From assembly GCA_009760855.2 (NCBI GenBank), contig WPIO01000198.1, forward strand, positions 259,501 through 323,500: a stretch of DNA of 64,000 nt. Direction: 5' to 3'. The number at the start of each line of letters is the position of its first letter. Position 1 is the first letter of the stretch. Both the position numbers and the translations under genes were made by a program. Source of the DNA: Cristatella mucedo (lineage: Eukaryota > Bryozoa > Phylactolaemata > Cristatellidae). The notes under the pieces were generated by a model. That model was given only the letters and a program-made list of their open reading frames with translations, had not been told where the DNA came from and did no database searches. This document shows positions 21,160 to 33,074 of the stretch, piece by piece.

Positions 21160-23915
21160 CGCAATCCACTGCAGTCCACAGCGATCCGCTCTAATTTGGA
21201 TAAATTCGACTAGAGTTTTGCGTTGCCGAGCTCAAATTTTGAGTGGATATTGAAGTACTCGTTCGATTTGATCTATCCACCAAACTTCATGACACTGTGA
21301 GCATACACACTTATGCAAATGAGCTGCAACGCTGGTGGCCTGTACTGCAATCCACCGAAATCCCTTTTAGCTCCCCGAAAATCCACTACAAATCAGTTGC
21401 GCAAAGCTCCAAAAAGTTTTGAATATCAAACTGCACTATATTTAAAACGAACCTAGAAAATTTCGCGAGATTACGCTCACGAGTTCTCACGGTTCATTGA
21501 AATAAGATTGCATCGGCCCTAACCAAACGGCAATCCATCGTAATCCACTGCATTCCGCTATGAAGCGAAAGAAATCCTATTTGAATATTGCTCCGTCTTT
21601 GATTGCATATCCAATTTTACTCTGCGGCAATTGCACTCATTAAATTTCACTTGCATCAAATTTCACGCACGGCCGTTCTCGCGGAATGCGCTGCAATTGA
21701 CTCAACGACTTAGTTCCATACGACAGTCCACAGCAATCCACTGCAATCCGCCGGAAAGCGGCCAGAACAAGTATACTAGAAGCTCTAATTATAATTGCAG
21801 GTGCTCTACTCTCTGGGTACTGTGTACTCGCTCAGTTTCACTGTTTGCCTCGACCATTCTGCAGCAATGCACTGCAATCGACTGCAATTGCCTATGTCTG
21901 TGCGTTAATCCACCACAATCCACCGCAAAACGACAAGAATTCATACACTTTAAACTCTAATAGTTATTGCACGTTGCTCTAATCTTTGTTTATCGGTAAT
22001 CATTAATCGCACAATTTCACTACAATAGCCTCGACCATTCTGCAGCAATGCGCTGCATTGACTGCGGAATGGTCCGGGCCAATACCAAAATCTACAGCAA
22101 TCCGATGCAAAATGCCCCGAAATCGGTTTCCCTGTGCTCCAACTTTGAATGCCTATTACGAAGCACACTGCTTCAAGGGCAACCGCGTAATTTTAAGCAA
22201 TTATGCTTTGACAATCAAGGGCCGTTGAATGGCAATCTATGGCAACGGCTCGGCTCGAAGCAGCAATCCTCTACAATCCGTGGCCAATCGACCACAAACT
22301 GGCTGCACGAAGAGCTAATTGTCATCGTATCTGACATTTTTTGTGCTGAAAGTTTGATCGTAAAACTTCCTAGTTATTTTGCACGTTAATTGTCAACAAT
22401 GCACGGCAATCGACAGCGATGGCAGGGGCCACTAACGCAATCCGTAGCAAATCGATGAGAAATCGGCTGCACCAAGCTCAATTTCTCATTCCATGCTACC
22501 TTTCTGTACGTGCCCGCATGCTTTTAACCCACTCAGTGCGTTCAATCTAGGGCAATGCATAGCAATCGACAGTAATAACCCGGGCAAATACGGCGATCTA
22601 TTATGATTTATCGAAAATCACCAAAATCACCCGACAGTGATTTGGCCAAGCTCAAACTTTTCCTACGTATCACAGCGCACTTTCTATAAAGTGCAAAAAA
22701 CATATTTTCAACCTCTAGCGAAATTAAATTGCAAGCATTGAATGGAAACCGACAGCAATAGCTCGGGTCTTAACTCCAACCTGCGGCCAATCGACAATAA
22801 GTTGGCAGTTCGAAGCTCCAATTGGCAATGCCTTTAACATTTCGCTGCGTCCAAAGTCAAACCATTGCATTTTCAAGCTGTTTTTCTCGTTAACTGTCAG
22901 CAATGCACGGCAATCCACAGCAATAGTCGCGGCCAATACCGCAACCCATAGCAAATCAACAAGATTGGCTGCAAGAAATTGCAACTCTCATTCCACGTAG
23001 CATCTAACGGTGCACGAGCATATTTTTCATTCATTGTGCGCGTTCAATCAACAGCAATTCACGGCAATCAATGGCAATGTCTCCACTTAAAATACGCCTA
23101 TCCATAACAGCCCGTTACAAATGGATTGACTGTTGTTGAGAGAAGCTCAAACTTTTCTTGCGTTTTTGCATTACACTGCATTCAAAATGCAGCCATCTCC
23201 TTCAAACAATCGACAACACACAATCGAGGGCAATGCACGGCAATCGAAGGCAGTGGCCCAGTTTCGACAGCAATCGGCTTCAGATTGACTAGAAAGGAGC
23301 TCCAATTACCATGCCTTATAACGTGCGCTCACGCGTTCAACCAATTGTGCATGTTTAATCTCGGGGGAGGAGTGGTAATCGAAGGTAATGGCCCGGAAAT
23401 AGACCGCAGCCTGTGACTCTCTGCTACAATTACACACAAAGCTGGTGGGAGAACATCCAACTGTTCTTGCTTGGCATAGAGCACTGCGTTAAGAGTGCAA
23501 CTATATTCTTTCAACAAATCCTGGCGAATCCACAACGGAGGGCGATGTAGGGCAATTGACAGCAATGGCTCGGGAAAATATAGCTACCCATAATGCACCG
23601 TCACAAATAGATGAACAGTTTCTGGGCGACGCTCCCATTTAGATTTCTTTTGTGTTACACTCTATTTTGGATGCTCCGTTGCTTATGTTAACTCTCGGTC
23701 ATTGCATTGCAATAAAAGGAAGTGACCCTTGTCAATGCAACAATCTTCTGCAATCCGCTGCAAATCGATCACAAATAGGCTGTGCAAGGCTAAATGTATA
23801 CGTCGGGTATGGCAGCCGACACTTTTTAAAGTGCTCTCCTCCCATTTCTAGCTAATATATGCGCTCAATTTTGAGCAATGAACAGCAATCAATTTCTAAT
23901 CGTCGGGAAAATCCT
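21160..23915. repeat. Diverged tandem satellite, about 170 bp period
   Basis: A motif of the form GCAATGCACGGCAATCGACA followed by GCAATGGCYCGGGCC recurs every 150-185 bp. Examples lie near 21165, 21345, 21530, 21725, 21862, 22041, 22225, 22397, 22549, 22728, 22897, 23052, 23227, 23375, 23541, 23700 and 23872. Each unit goes on with a 'GCAATCCRTAGCAAATCGA' block, then 'GGCTGCA..AAGCTC', then a T-rich part ending near GTGCGCGTTCAAT. Identity between units is low, so the array is old. The short open frames inside it are accidental. Confidence 0.8.
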
Positions 23916-24371
23916 GCAATTAGTTACAACCTTCCAAATATCATCAGTAAATTGGCTATGAATAGCTTTAATTCTCATGGCGTAATTGCACATGACATTC
24001 TAAAAATTTAAAGGTAATCCGAAAATGTCGATGTCATTTCGCACATTTATTGTCGAGTATTGCGCAGCATTGGGCAAGCTGGGCTCTTCCAATGCCGTAC
24101 TGCTCAAGCTGTAGGTCCACAGTGGGCTTTTTACAACCGCTGTAGACCGATGCCAGCTAACCAATCTTCCTAACCCCAAAGAGAATAGGTAGGACGAATG
24201 AGAGATTACTAGAGCTCACTCGATGGCCGTGCTGCTTTGTGTGTGCACCCCACAGCCAACACTCTTGATCTCGCAAATCTGGCAAGGCTACATTTTGCTA
24301 AACGAGCGTGATTGCATAATAGTCGCAGGCTAATGGTTTTATTGAACTGTGTCAGCTGCATGGAAGTGGCA

Positions 24372-24700
24372 ATTAGGGACGGTTTACTAAAGGTGTGTTC
24401 GTGAGATCATCGGCAGCCAATCGCATACGTGATAGGATAAGCCCCATGGTGGCCATGGCCGCCTGGTTACTTGGACAGGCAGTCTGCACGGCCATCATAT
24501 CTGCCTTTTTTCGATCACGTGTGTTGCACTGGCACTGTCGGGGCTTCTTCTTGGGCGTGACTGGAGTGCGGTGAGTTTGGCTTTTCGTGAGTGCCACTGC
24601 GTAGGCTACCTGCTGTTGAGGCCTTACCTCCAGTAGCTATGGAGGGGTAGTTTAGAGCTCGAATCTACTACGCTCAAGAAAATAAGTGAAGCTAATGGCG
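24372..24700 (+). pseudogene. Degenerate copy of middle exon and intron start of the MFSD4-like gene
   Basis: This stretch resembles 33640-33930 over both exon and intron. Shared words include ACAGGCAGTCTGCACGGCC, TCGGGGCTTCTTCTTGGGCG, the donor region GGTGAGTTTGGCTTTTCGTG and the intron part AGCTATGGAGG. Because intron sequence is included it is a genomic duplication, not a retrocopy. The reading frame is broken by small indels. The other exons are not seen nearby. Confidence 0.8.
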
Positions 24701-25744
24701 AACGGCAGGCCGAGATAGTTTTTCCGAATAAATTAGGCAGAGAAAGACACATACAGTGAGAAAATGTGCAAGAACTATTACGGATTTTTGGGGTCTGAGG
24801 ATGGTGATAGCGATAATAAAAGTAGTTTTGCTGTGTAGAGCGCCAAGAGACCTTAAAATCTAGCTACGAACTGTAAAGCTCGCTCCGAGAGAATCAATAC
24901 TAAAGGATTTGTCGCATTCGAGGTATCAAGGATGAAAGCGAAAGAAGCGAACGAGGCGCTTAACAAAGCGTTCTAAAGCAAAGGAAATGACACTTGGCCA
25001 CCATTTAATAAGATCTCTAGCAAATAACGTGCACTGATACATGGAGGCGTAACTAATTTGAAATTTGTTGATGGGAGCAATGGCTCTGGGCAAAGACTAT
25101 CAACGCTGACACAAACAAGGTAGATTCCTTCAACCAAGGTGAAACTTCATCGAACCTCCTGCAAAACCAAGGCAGAACCACTCTGCAGTGAGTCCTAATC
25201 ATTTGTCTCTTTCCGTGTGCCACACCTCCGATTTCCTTAAACGCCACGAAATATCAAGTATCATTCAGCGTCCCATCACATAGCACATAATGGATTTGCC
25301 TTGTCTAATTCCTGATCAAGCTCAGGAATTAGATCAAGATGTGAAGAATGATCAAGAATTGATCAGAGATCAAGAATTGATCAGGAATTCTTTCTCAACC
25401 AGATGTGAAGCTGGTGAAAAGCCTGAAAGCTCAAGGATAAGAAGGCTCGTTTTGCAATGCTCAAGTTTGACCTTTGATCACGGCTCTATTTTTAGCTGAT
25501 TTTTAGCATGGCGTCTCATTCGGTAAGGTTCAGGTTGCTGGCTAAGCCATTGTGCATACTACCTTTCTGACACAGCTTCCCGCTTCCTACCTCAATTTCT
25601 TCCTGGCGCACTCTATATTCTGAATTTACTAGGATCGAATCTTAAGAAATGTAGGCCTCCTAATTGGCAGCTAGTCAACGGCTAGACAGGTGTCTGCACC
25701 TATTAGTACTACGTCTTATCGTTAGCACGCTTACATATAGATAC
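24701..25744. other. Intergenic DNA with a short direct-repeat cluster
   Basis: No gene is seen. At 25300-25395 variants of GATCAAGAATTGATCAG and AATTCCTGATCAAG recur in direct and inverted orientation, giving possible hairpins. Confidence 0.5.
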
Positions 25745-26225
25745 ATTTTGGGCTTGGCTAGACAGGGGCACTACATTTACTTAGTTCACCAATTTGTGAC
25801 ATCCCGTCTTGACTTTTGTAACTTACTGCTTGCTGGTCTACTGGCCTGTGCAATAATGCGATTGAAGCTGGTGCAAAAATCTGCAGCTAGGTCTGTCTGT
25901 CGTTAGCGCCGCAGTTGCCAAATCACACCACTTCTCGCCGAACTGCAACGGCTCCCAGTCAAGCAACGCATTGACTTCAAGGTTTTTTCATTCACTTTTA
26001 GGTCACTTCATTCTTTAGATCCATCACGTACATCTGATATAATCTCGCAATAGGCTAAACATCGTACCACCCGATTTTCGAAATCTAATCATTTACCTAT
26101 ACCTCATACGAACCTCTAATACTCTTTGGAGACCGTGCCTTTAGTTCGAATGAAAGCCTAAAACTCAAAGCCTAAAACTCACATCCGACTTACGTCACGA
26201 AATCAACTGACTTGACCATTGAGAG
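25745..26225 (+). mobile_element. LINE family A copy, old and degenerate
   Basis: The frame around 25785-25905 reads VTSRLDFCNLLLAGLLAC and AIMRLKLVQKSAARSVCR. It is followed by a degraded CQITPLLAELQRLPVKQRID block and recognisable but frameshifted stretches to about 26225. No intact 3' tail is seen. Divergence is higher than in the other family A copies. Confidence 0.8.
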
Positions 26226-26479
26226 CCTTTAACCTCCCCGCTGGTCTAAGGATTTGTTAACGTTTCGGATCCTGACTTAAGTCAAGGTCAATGGCGCTCT
26301 TTGTCACTTTGAAGTTCCGCGACTGCCGATTTACCTGCTTACACTGGGGCAGCAACTACAAGTCACTAGCCGCGATACAAGGTTCACGCGTCTCACAATT
26401 TTTTCGCGCGTCAGCTGAGTCGAGCACTGTTATGAGTGCCATGTTTGCTGCCAAGTTCCATCTGGAGGAAGAAGTTTAA

Positions 26480-27290
26480 ACTCTCTTAAACCGGTAAACG
26501 ACCTCTTCTCGTCTGGCTCCGCATGGTAGTAGGGGCTTAATTAGAGTAAATGTAATGCAATGTATCTCCTTCTGTAACTCCACAAAGTCATAAAGACTAT
26601 GTGGGTGTTGCGCAGGAGAGTTTTTTAAAGCGCACTCCTCACAGCCTACGCGGCTTTCGGTACGCATTCGGTAGCCAACAGACTTCGTCTCACGCAACAA
26701 AGAGAAAGTGGGAAGCATAGCATAGTCAGGAGAGCAGTTGAGGTAGTGAGTAACATGGAACAAGCAGCCCAGGACCGCTGGGAAGGATGAGCCATAGTCG
26801 GCAGCAGGAGAGTAGTTGTCGTTGAGTAAGAATCGTGGAAGCGAGTTCCACAATCTAGGACCTGCAGAGCTAAAGCTTCTGTCGCCAACGGTCTTTAAGC
26901 GGAGGAATGGAACGGCTAATTTATTGTCCATACAGGACCTGAAAGCACGAGGAGACTGAAACTGGCGTAGCAGTTCAGCCAGGTACGAAGAAGCCAAACC
27001 CTAGCGGGCCTTGTGGGTCAGCGCAAGAACTTGGCTCTGCATCTGTTGCTCAACCGGCATCCACCCTAGCTCTTTTAGCAAAGGAGACGCGTGCTCACAC
27101 CTCTGGGACTTGAAGAATAGCCTTGCAGTCATATTCATAGTCATTTGCAGTGGCCTAGAGGACACAGGAGACACGTGGTCAAACGTCAGAGTAGAGCATT
27201 CTGGGAGGCAAACTTCCCTTAAGAACTGATCTTGGCCTATCGCGACCCGAAACAATGGGCAATTGTCGGTGCCGATGCCAGTAGCTATTT
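26480..27290 (-). mobile_element. LINE family B, C-terminal part and 3' region
   Basis: On the minus strand 27001-27255 gives FFKSQRCEHASPLLKELGWM followed by PVEQQMQSQVLALTHKA, and 26476-26997 gives SSYLAELLRQFQSPRAFR and LKTVGDRSFSSAGPRLWNSL. These are the C-terminal blocks ('W.PV..R...K.L.LTHKA..G.APSYL.ELL' and 'R.KTVGDR.FS.AGP.LWNSLP') of another L2/CR1-type family, different in sequence from family A. One frame change separates the blocks. The copy is 5' truncated and inactive. Confidence 0.85.
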
Positions 27291-27984
27291 TCTAGGTGCC
27301 GATTTCCTTCCACTTCCTTGCCACTGAACGGAAGACAACGAGATGTCGCGTGGCCTGTCGCATTTGCATCCTGCACGCAGTCAGCTGTCGAAACAACATG
27401 AACTCAGATAAAAAGTATGCCTTACGGCGTTTTGGTCATACGAGAAGTTCAGCCTGTTCCTTGTTTGCTTGCATTCGTAAGAACTCCGCACTGACCGCAA
27501 ACCGCTTATTCCGTTACTGTTGACTAAAAGCCAGGTTCCTGTTCGATGCCATCGCTTTTTAATAATCGATAATTGCCTAATAATCAATAATTGCCTAGGG
27601 ATCAATAGTTTTAAATAATTACCAATGATTGTGAATGATGCGTTTTAACCCTTGTGCTTTCAAGGTAACTGGGACGAATCTGGTGGTAGCTGATAGGCTG
27701 TCAAGGGCGTCATCGCCCACGAGCGAGGAACCTGACCACGAGCGAGGACCGTGACCGTGCCGAAGCCGTTCAGCTCCACGTAGTCGTTGCGTAGTCGTAG
27801 TCGTCGCTTCCCTTTGTAGTCTACATGTCGTTGCGAAATCGCTTTGAGTAGTTCGCTTGAGCGAATTTTAGCAGTCTACCAATAACGACAGCGAGCTACA
27901 GGCTTCCGTTGAGTATACGCTGTAAGGAAGGCCTAAATCAAGCGTGGGCCTATCAGAAACCTTGCGGAAGTAATTTACCATAGG
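27291..27984. other. Intergenic DNA, nothing recognised
   Basis: Short frames only, on both strands. The end of the stretch leads into the Gypsy remnant. Confidence 0.35.
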
Positions 27985-29161
27985 CAGCTGTATTTCTGTA
28001 TCGAATGGTTTGCTACTGTATGACGACGATCGTATAGACATCGCTCAAGCTCAAAGCATGCAGGCTTTTCTACTAGAGCGGATCCACGACGACCAGTGGG
28101 CGGGTGGGGGTGTGTGACCAAATGTAGGGATCGAGCAAGGTCATGTGCATGCTGGCTAAGCATTAGCCAAGACATTAAGACGATTCTTGCAGCTACTGTC
28201 AAAACAGCCAGAGGAAACAGCCGCACCGCACCAGTCACTCATCCCAAACCGTTGCCCATGTACCTTGGTGACAAGTCGCCGGCGATCTCTCTGAACACTA
28301 GGACGACAGCACCTGATTGTAATTGAATTTTATTACCGATATATTTTAATTGATCTATAGTAAAAATCGTCGAGCGGAGAAGTGGTATCCGAAGTAAAGA
28401 CCATATTTGCACTCAGGGGCATACCAGACTCATTGCAGTCTGACAACGGTCCAGAGTTCTCATCTCATGAATTTGGTTATTTCACGAGGCGATAATGGTT
28501 CGAGCACGTTGCGACTAGCACTCACTTTCTACATGCGAACGGAGAAGTGCAAAAGCTGTTCCAACAGCTAAATTTTATTGTGTGGTAGCCCGATCCGTGT
28601 CGCGCTCGAACGATTAAGAGGTCATCGCCTTGCATGTATACAGGCGTTAGCACATGTTTTAGTGGAACGACCGATTAGAAGGACGTTGCCCGCGCTCCCC
28701 CTCGGCTTGTCGAACCAAAATGGTCGGCAAAGATGCAACTCAACGACGACGGTGCAAAAGAGCTACAACAGCGCTTGCGAAATCGCTATTATTTCGCTCG
28801 CCCACTTCCACCTCTTCAGCCCGGCCAACAGGTCCTAGTGCGGACTCATGATGAAAACAGCTTGACCACAAGTAAAGTGGCGAGGGCTCCAGCGGGTGCA
28901 CCTCCTCGGTCGCTTGTCGTGCAGACTGACAATGGCAGCACACTTCCAGAGAACAGAAGGAGTATTTGACCGATTGACACCGATCTACAGGTCGCTACCA
29001 GCGAATCTCCGGTCACTTCCCTGCATCTAGATCAGTCTCAAAGCCATAGCGATGAGATGCACGCCTCTCAAGATCACGTGACAGCAAGGTCCGCCAGGGC
29101 GGTAAAGCCTACCCGAAGGCTAAATCTTTGAAAACAAGATTTTTCTTATTTGGAGGGAAGG
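27985..29161 (+). pseudogene. Gypsy (Ty3) integrase remnant with polypurine tract
   Basis: Around 28010-28320 the frame gives LLERIHDDQW, then KCRDRARSCACWLSISQDIK, then HPKPLPMYL. This is the H2C2 zinc-binding part of a Gypsy integrase. Near 28310 LIVIEFYYRYI stands where the first catalytic Asp is expected, so Asp has become Glu. Near 28400-28460 TIFALRGIPDSLQSDNGPEF gives the second Asp. Near 28530 HANGEVQK holds the Glu. At 28800-28970 PLPPLQPGQQVLVRTHDE and PRSLVVQTDNG match the GPY/F end. Several stops and frame changes are present. A polypurine tract (TGGAGGGAAGG) ends at 29161, directly before the LTR. Confidence 0.85.
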
Positions 29162-29345
29162 TGTGATAGCAGAGCTGCCACAGAAGAGCCAAAGCAACGT
29201 GGCCAATCAGAGGAGACCACGCTCGATCTGCGGCTCCGGTGATAAACATAACATGGCTGCGAATAAACGCGCGTGTCCTTCCGCTAGAGGCTTTTCATTA
29301 CAAACGGAAAGCAGCGTGCGACTCGTATGCGTGTAGCGGCCATTT
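29162..29345 (+). mobile_element. Probable 3' LTR of the Gypsy remnant
   Basis: The sequence starts with TGTGATAGCAGAGCTGCC directly after the polypurine tract, as Gypsy LTRs do. AATAAA at about 29263-29268 could be the polyadenylation signal. The right border is not certain; no second LTR is found in the window. Confidence 0.6.
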
Positions 29346-29399
29346 AATCTCGCCACTGCGTGACCAAGAGCGACCAGTGGACGCCGCCGTCAGGCCAGT

Positions 29400-30050
29400 C
29401 GAGGCGCAGAGGCACTCTCCCGGCGTACTTGCGATTCAGTTTCCGCGTCCACCGGAAGCTGTTTTTCGGCTGGAGGCGGCTTCACGAAATCGCACGCACG
29501 CGTGAGCCTCTCTGCCCTGACTGATCAGCACTGCCCGCATGGTCACGGCGCTGCCGTTGCGCCGGTGATGGTGACGCGGCATGCGCTGTGCGGCCGTGCG
29601 TTGCTCACGTGGCTGCGGGGTCAGCCGGCCGCCGACCGCGCCTTGCAGACGCCGTCTCGCACGCGTCGCGAATGGTCGCGGAGGACGGAGGCTGCTCGAA
29701 AGCCTTAACTTTAGCGAAGATGACGATGACGTCGTACGGCAGTGGCTCGCCGCGAGGAGCGCTGAGCGTGACAGCGGCGGCGGACCACGCAAGGGACGCC
29801 AAGGCTGCGGCGGCAGCTGAGTCGAGGGACGGCGGCTTCGATTGCAGCGTAGGCGCCGTCGGCGGCCGTCCATCGTCGTCAAGGATGGTGAGCATGGATG
29901 TCGCCGCGCCGCAAACTTATTCGCGACGACAGAAAATGGCGGCAGGAGCGAGAATGCAACGGCGGCTCAAAAGCGCCAGCGTCACTTTCGCGGATAGCGT
30001 GGCGCCACACTCAAGCTTCAGAAATCCGTGCGAGCGCTTATGAAGAGCGT
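29400..30050. other. GC-rich stretch with long overlapping frames on both strands
   Basis: Open frames of 80-150 codons overlap here on both strands: 29588-30043 (+), 29436-29882 (-) and 29605-29895 (-). They are rich in Ala, Arg and Ser, as expected from GC-rich random frames. The minus frame at 29605-29895 has a non-repetitive hydrophobic patch (PYDVIVIFAKVKAFEQP). No family is recognised. It could be a CpG-rich first exon, but I do not see supporting splice sites. Confidence 0.35.
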
Positions 30051-31202
30051 GTACCGTCGTCTGCGCGGTGTCTGCTCGGATATCCGGCTCGAACGCGGGG
30101 GCACTTTCAATAATCGTACCGTGTCGAAAAGCAGGCGAGTGCGATGTGTGCTTTGACACATCAGTTGATTCGTTCCGTTGGGAGGCGAGTGTCTGATTAC
30201 AAACGAGTAAGCGAAGTACAACGGTCGTTTAGTGAACCCGAGAGAACCTTTGTTAGGCACTTTGCGTAACTTGACTTAACTTTGTGCGGTTGACGCACTT
30301 TGCACTGACACCGAAGAGGAAGCGCTTCAATCGGTTACCGGCAAGTTGAAAAATTTCAGCACTCGTGCACACACGATATGACGAGTTGCCATGTGCTGAG
30401 CCAATACTTCAGGAAACGGGCGGGGTTTTATCCTTCTTTTGCAGAGGTGATTTTGTCTGGCTTCACCAATGACTAACGTCTGCAGTTACAAATTAGTTGA
30501 ACTGAACTACAGTGTTAGCCAAGTTCTGCTCTGCGGTCCAGCAGAAGAACTTTCCGGTAGCCATACGAAGCAGTATACTAACTTCCAGCGAAAACGAATG
30601 CGTCTTGCTTTAAAAAAAACATGTAGATAAGATGAGAGTCTTAAGCGTAAAATGAAGCGGCTGATGCTGATTTAATCATAATTATTTAATAAATTATTAA
30701 AAATTAATTATTTAATTATTTTGATTGATGCTGATTAATTATAGCCTATCTCCAAATTCCGTCAAGCGAAATCACTCCTCTTCAATTCAACTCGTTTTAT
30801 TTGTAAAACGACATTTAATTGGGAAAGCCTTGCCAATATCCGCCAAAAACGACGCTGTAAAATAAGTGGTCACAGAGCTGCAAGATTACGGACTGTCGCC
30901 AATTCGTAATAGATGATGATGGGGTCGCTGCTCACTGCATAAGGATCGAGACGCTCAAAACGTTATGCTTCTTCAAATTTTGCCACTATGCGTTCGAGTG
31001 ATCACAGACCGCTGCATTGTTGAAAGCTGGAAATCTGTAAGGGTTCAGTCGTCAGCCAGATGCACGACAGAGATTAGTACACAAGAAACGTTTCAGTGAC
31101 GTCCCACTTCCTGCCGAGCGTTTGGCCACGATATGTGCACATCGATGTCAATACCTGGTGGCAGAATCTTCGGCTTGCCTCATCACCTCCAGATGAATGA
31201 GA
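30051..31202. other. Intergenic DNA, nothing recognised
   Basis: AT-rich low complexity at 30655-30745 with TTAATTATTTAA-type palindromes. No gene or repeat family is recognised. Confidence 0.35.
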
Positions 31203-31268
31203 TTAATAATAATAATAATAATACATTTGTTTTAGCACCCTTAGAGAATTCAATCTCATTCTAGGCAT
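31203..31268 (-). mobile_element. LINE family A tail fragment
   Basis: (AAT)n followed by TTAGAGAATTCAATCTCATT and CTAGGC is the reverse complement of the family A 3' end. Only the last ~65 bp are present. Confidence 0.8.
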
Positions 31269-31489
31269 AATACATTTGGTGCTAACGAAGCCTGATGATC
31301 GCAGCTTTGTGAGAGCAGTGCTGTATGATGGACGGGTGATACAGGCACAAGCGGAAAGAGATGCGCAGATGGACGCTGCTGTCCCAGGTTTGACTCAAGC
31401 GAAGAATGCAAGAACGCAAGCGAAGACGCAAGCGGTCCGAGGCCATAGTAAGCTTACCAGATTGCCATTCCAGCAGCCAGAGGATCGGA

Positions 31490-32080
31490 TCGGCTAGCTC
31501 TATGTGAGAGCTAGGGATATCAACCAACTTTGTGGGAGTACTCATCCGACGTCAGACTATCACAGTTGTGACGGTGCTCGTGAGCTCGTCATTCTCAGGA
31601 TTTGATTAGGGTCTATCTCTGCTTTCGTCGTCTGGCTGCAGTCCGAGAAAATGATGCATACCGAAACGCTACTTGCTCAATCGAGAAAGACATTCCTGCT
31701 CCTACTTTAATCTAGTCTGACTGCAGGTAATTACGTAAAAACATTAGCTGATTTAACAGCCTTTTCTGTATAGAGACAGAACAGCATTTACGCCTAGCAC
31801 GACCGCTTGCCGAAGCGATAAAGGATCGCCCAACATAGGATTCGAACCCACGACCTCGGGACCAATGTCGTGAAAAGCAACCGACTTACCAAGTGTGCTA
31901 TCACGGCTCACCGGCGTACTGTAATAGCTGAAACTTTTCTCAGTAATATTTCCGCATTCACAGACCTTTGATAGGGTCACTTATTTTTTCACAGACTCTT
32001 TAGTTGATATTTGGCTGGGTGTTGCCGACGTGGACTTTTATACAATCTCTAGCAGGCCTTTTAGAAGGTCAAAAAACCTG
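31490..32080. repeat. 590 bp repeat R1, copy 1
   Basis: This stretch aligns along its length with 37015-37610. Shared words are CGGCTAGCTCTA, GACGTCAGACTATCA, CAGTCCGAGAAAATGAT, CTCAATCGAGAAAGACATTC, CTGCAGGTAATTACGTAA, the SINE A unit and TTTTTCACAGACTCTTTA. It flanks the transporter gene on the left, as copy 2 does on the right. It could be an unclassified transposon containing the SINE or part of a segmental duplication. Confidence 0.8.
31745..31909 (-). mobile_element. SINE A (tRNA-derived), copy 1
   Basis: Read on the minus strand the head starts GCCGTGATAGCACACTTGG and has a perfect RNA polymerase III box B, GGTTCGAATCC (31838-31848), preceded by CGAGGTCGTG. The body goes on with a GGCG..CGATAAAGG segment and ends at GGCTGTTAAATCAGC. 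The tRNA-like layout (box A region, box B about 50 bp apart) marks it as tRNA-derived. Confidence 0.85.
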
Positions 32081-33074
32081 TCGCAGGCGTTATCAAGCCG
32101 AGCTCTTATGCAAAGCATTAATAATAATTCTCTGATTTTTTCAAGATATATTTCCCAAAATCACTGCTCGCAATCATTATTTTACAACGTTCAGGTGATG
32201 TGTATGCCCGTACTAAACCTACAGTTGTTAGACATTTAAAAAAGCCTTGAGCATACTTCGTGCTATCGTAACATGCAGGAAAATGCAGAAATAAATGTAC
32301 ATCAATGGCAAGCTTGTCCGCGATCACTTGGTTAGTCGTAGGCCGCTGGCTAATCAGTTCGGCTATAGAGAGCCCATCCAGTTGAAACTAAGCCACGCAT
32401 GGCGCGATTTACCTGTTTTTGGATTACGTTATCCAGGTTTAGGGTTTATGTTACGTGCTCCAACTTCCTTTAGTTGCATAAGTCTGACTCGCCTGCCCTC
32501 AGTATTATCAAGGCCATATTTACTTACATCCTGACCTGACAGTTATCATCAGTGCACGTAAGATTGCATTACCGTCGGCGTGGCATCCAGTCAAATTTGT
32601 GCATCTCCATTTATGAAAAATGCTTAAATGCTTTAACATGTTGGTTTGAAAAGAACTTTCAAATCTCAAAACAGCTTTGTTTTTTTACGCTACGAAAAAA
32701 CTTGAATGAAAGCAGAATGGAATTTGTAAGGAAGCGTTACATTTGCGGTCATGCTATTGACCAGGCAGTCTCACCTTAGGTCTTGTTTAGTCCCCTTGGT
32801 GCCATACTGAGCGTAGGCATATGAACTTGTGCAATGATTGTGTACTACTTGCTTTTCATACGAACTTAGTCGAGGCCCCCTACGACCCTATCATCAGCAC
32901 TAAGAAAAAGAGAGCCCGTCACATTAGTCTGCGTTATAAACTATTCACCCAAAACAAACCATTATCCACTAAAGGTTGGCAAAGAGTAAGTTTTATATAT
33001 TCTCTTGTGATTGCTTAAACTCAAGAGTAACCCACAGCTTTTTCGAGAGGTGCATAGCTTTTTCTTATTTGCAG
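32081..33074. other. Region upstream of the transporter exons
   Basis: No gene or repeat is recognised. The first exon(s) of the transporter, including the start codon, should lie here or further left, because the exon at 33075 begins in phase 0 after a strong acceptor and without a convincing ATG. Confidence 0.35.

Noticed and set aside
21631-23855. Short open frames of 60-115 codons in the satellite region
   Set aside because: They lie on both strands in a tandem repeat and follow its period; no family resemblance.
31838-31848. tRNA gene, because of the perfect box B
   Set aside because: The same head recurs with a fixed non-tRNA body in several places, and the acceptor stem does not close well. 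It is a SINE.
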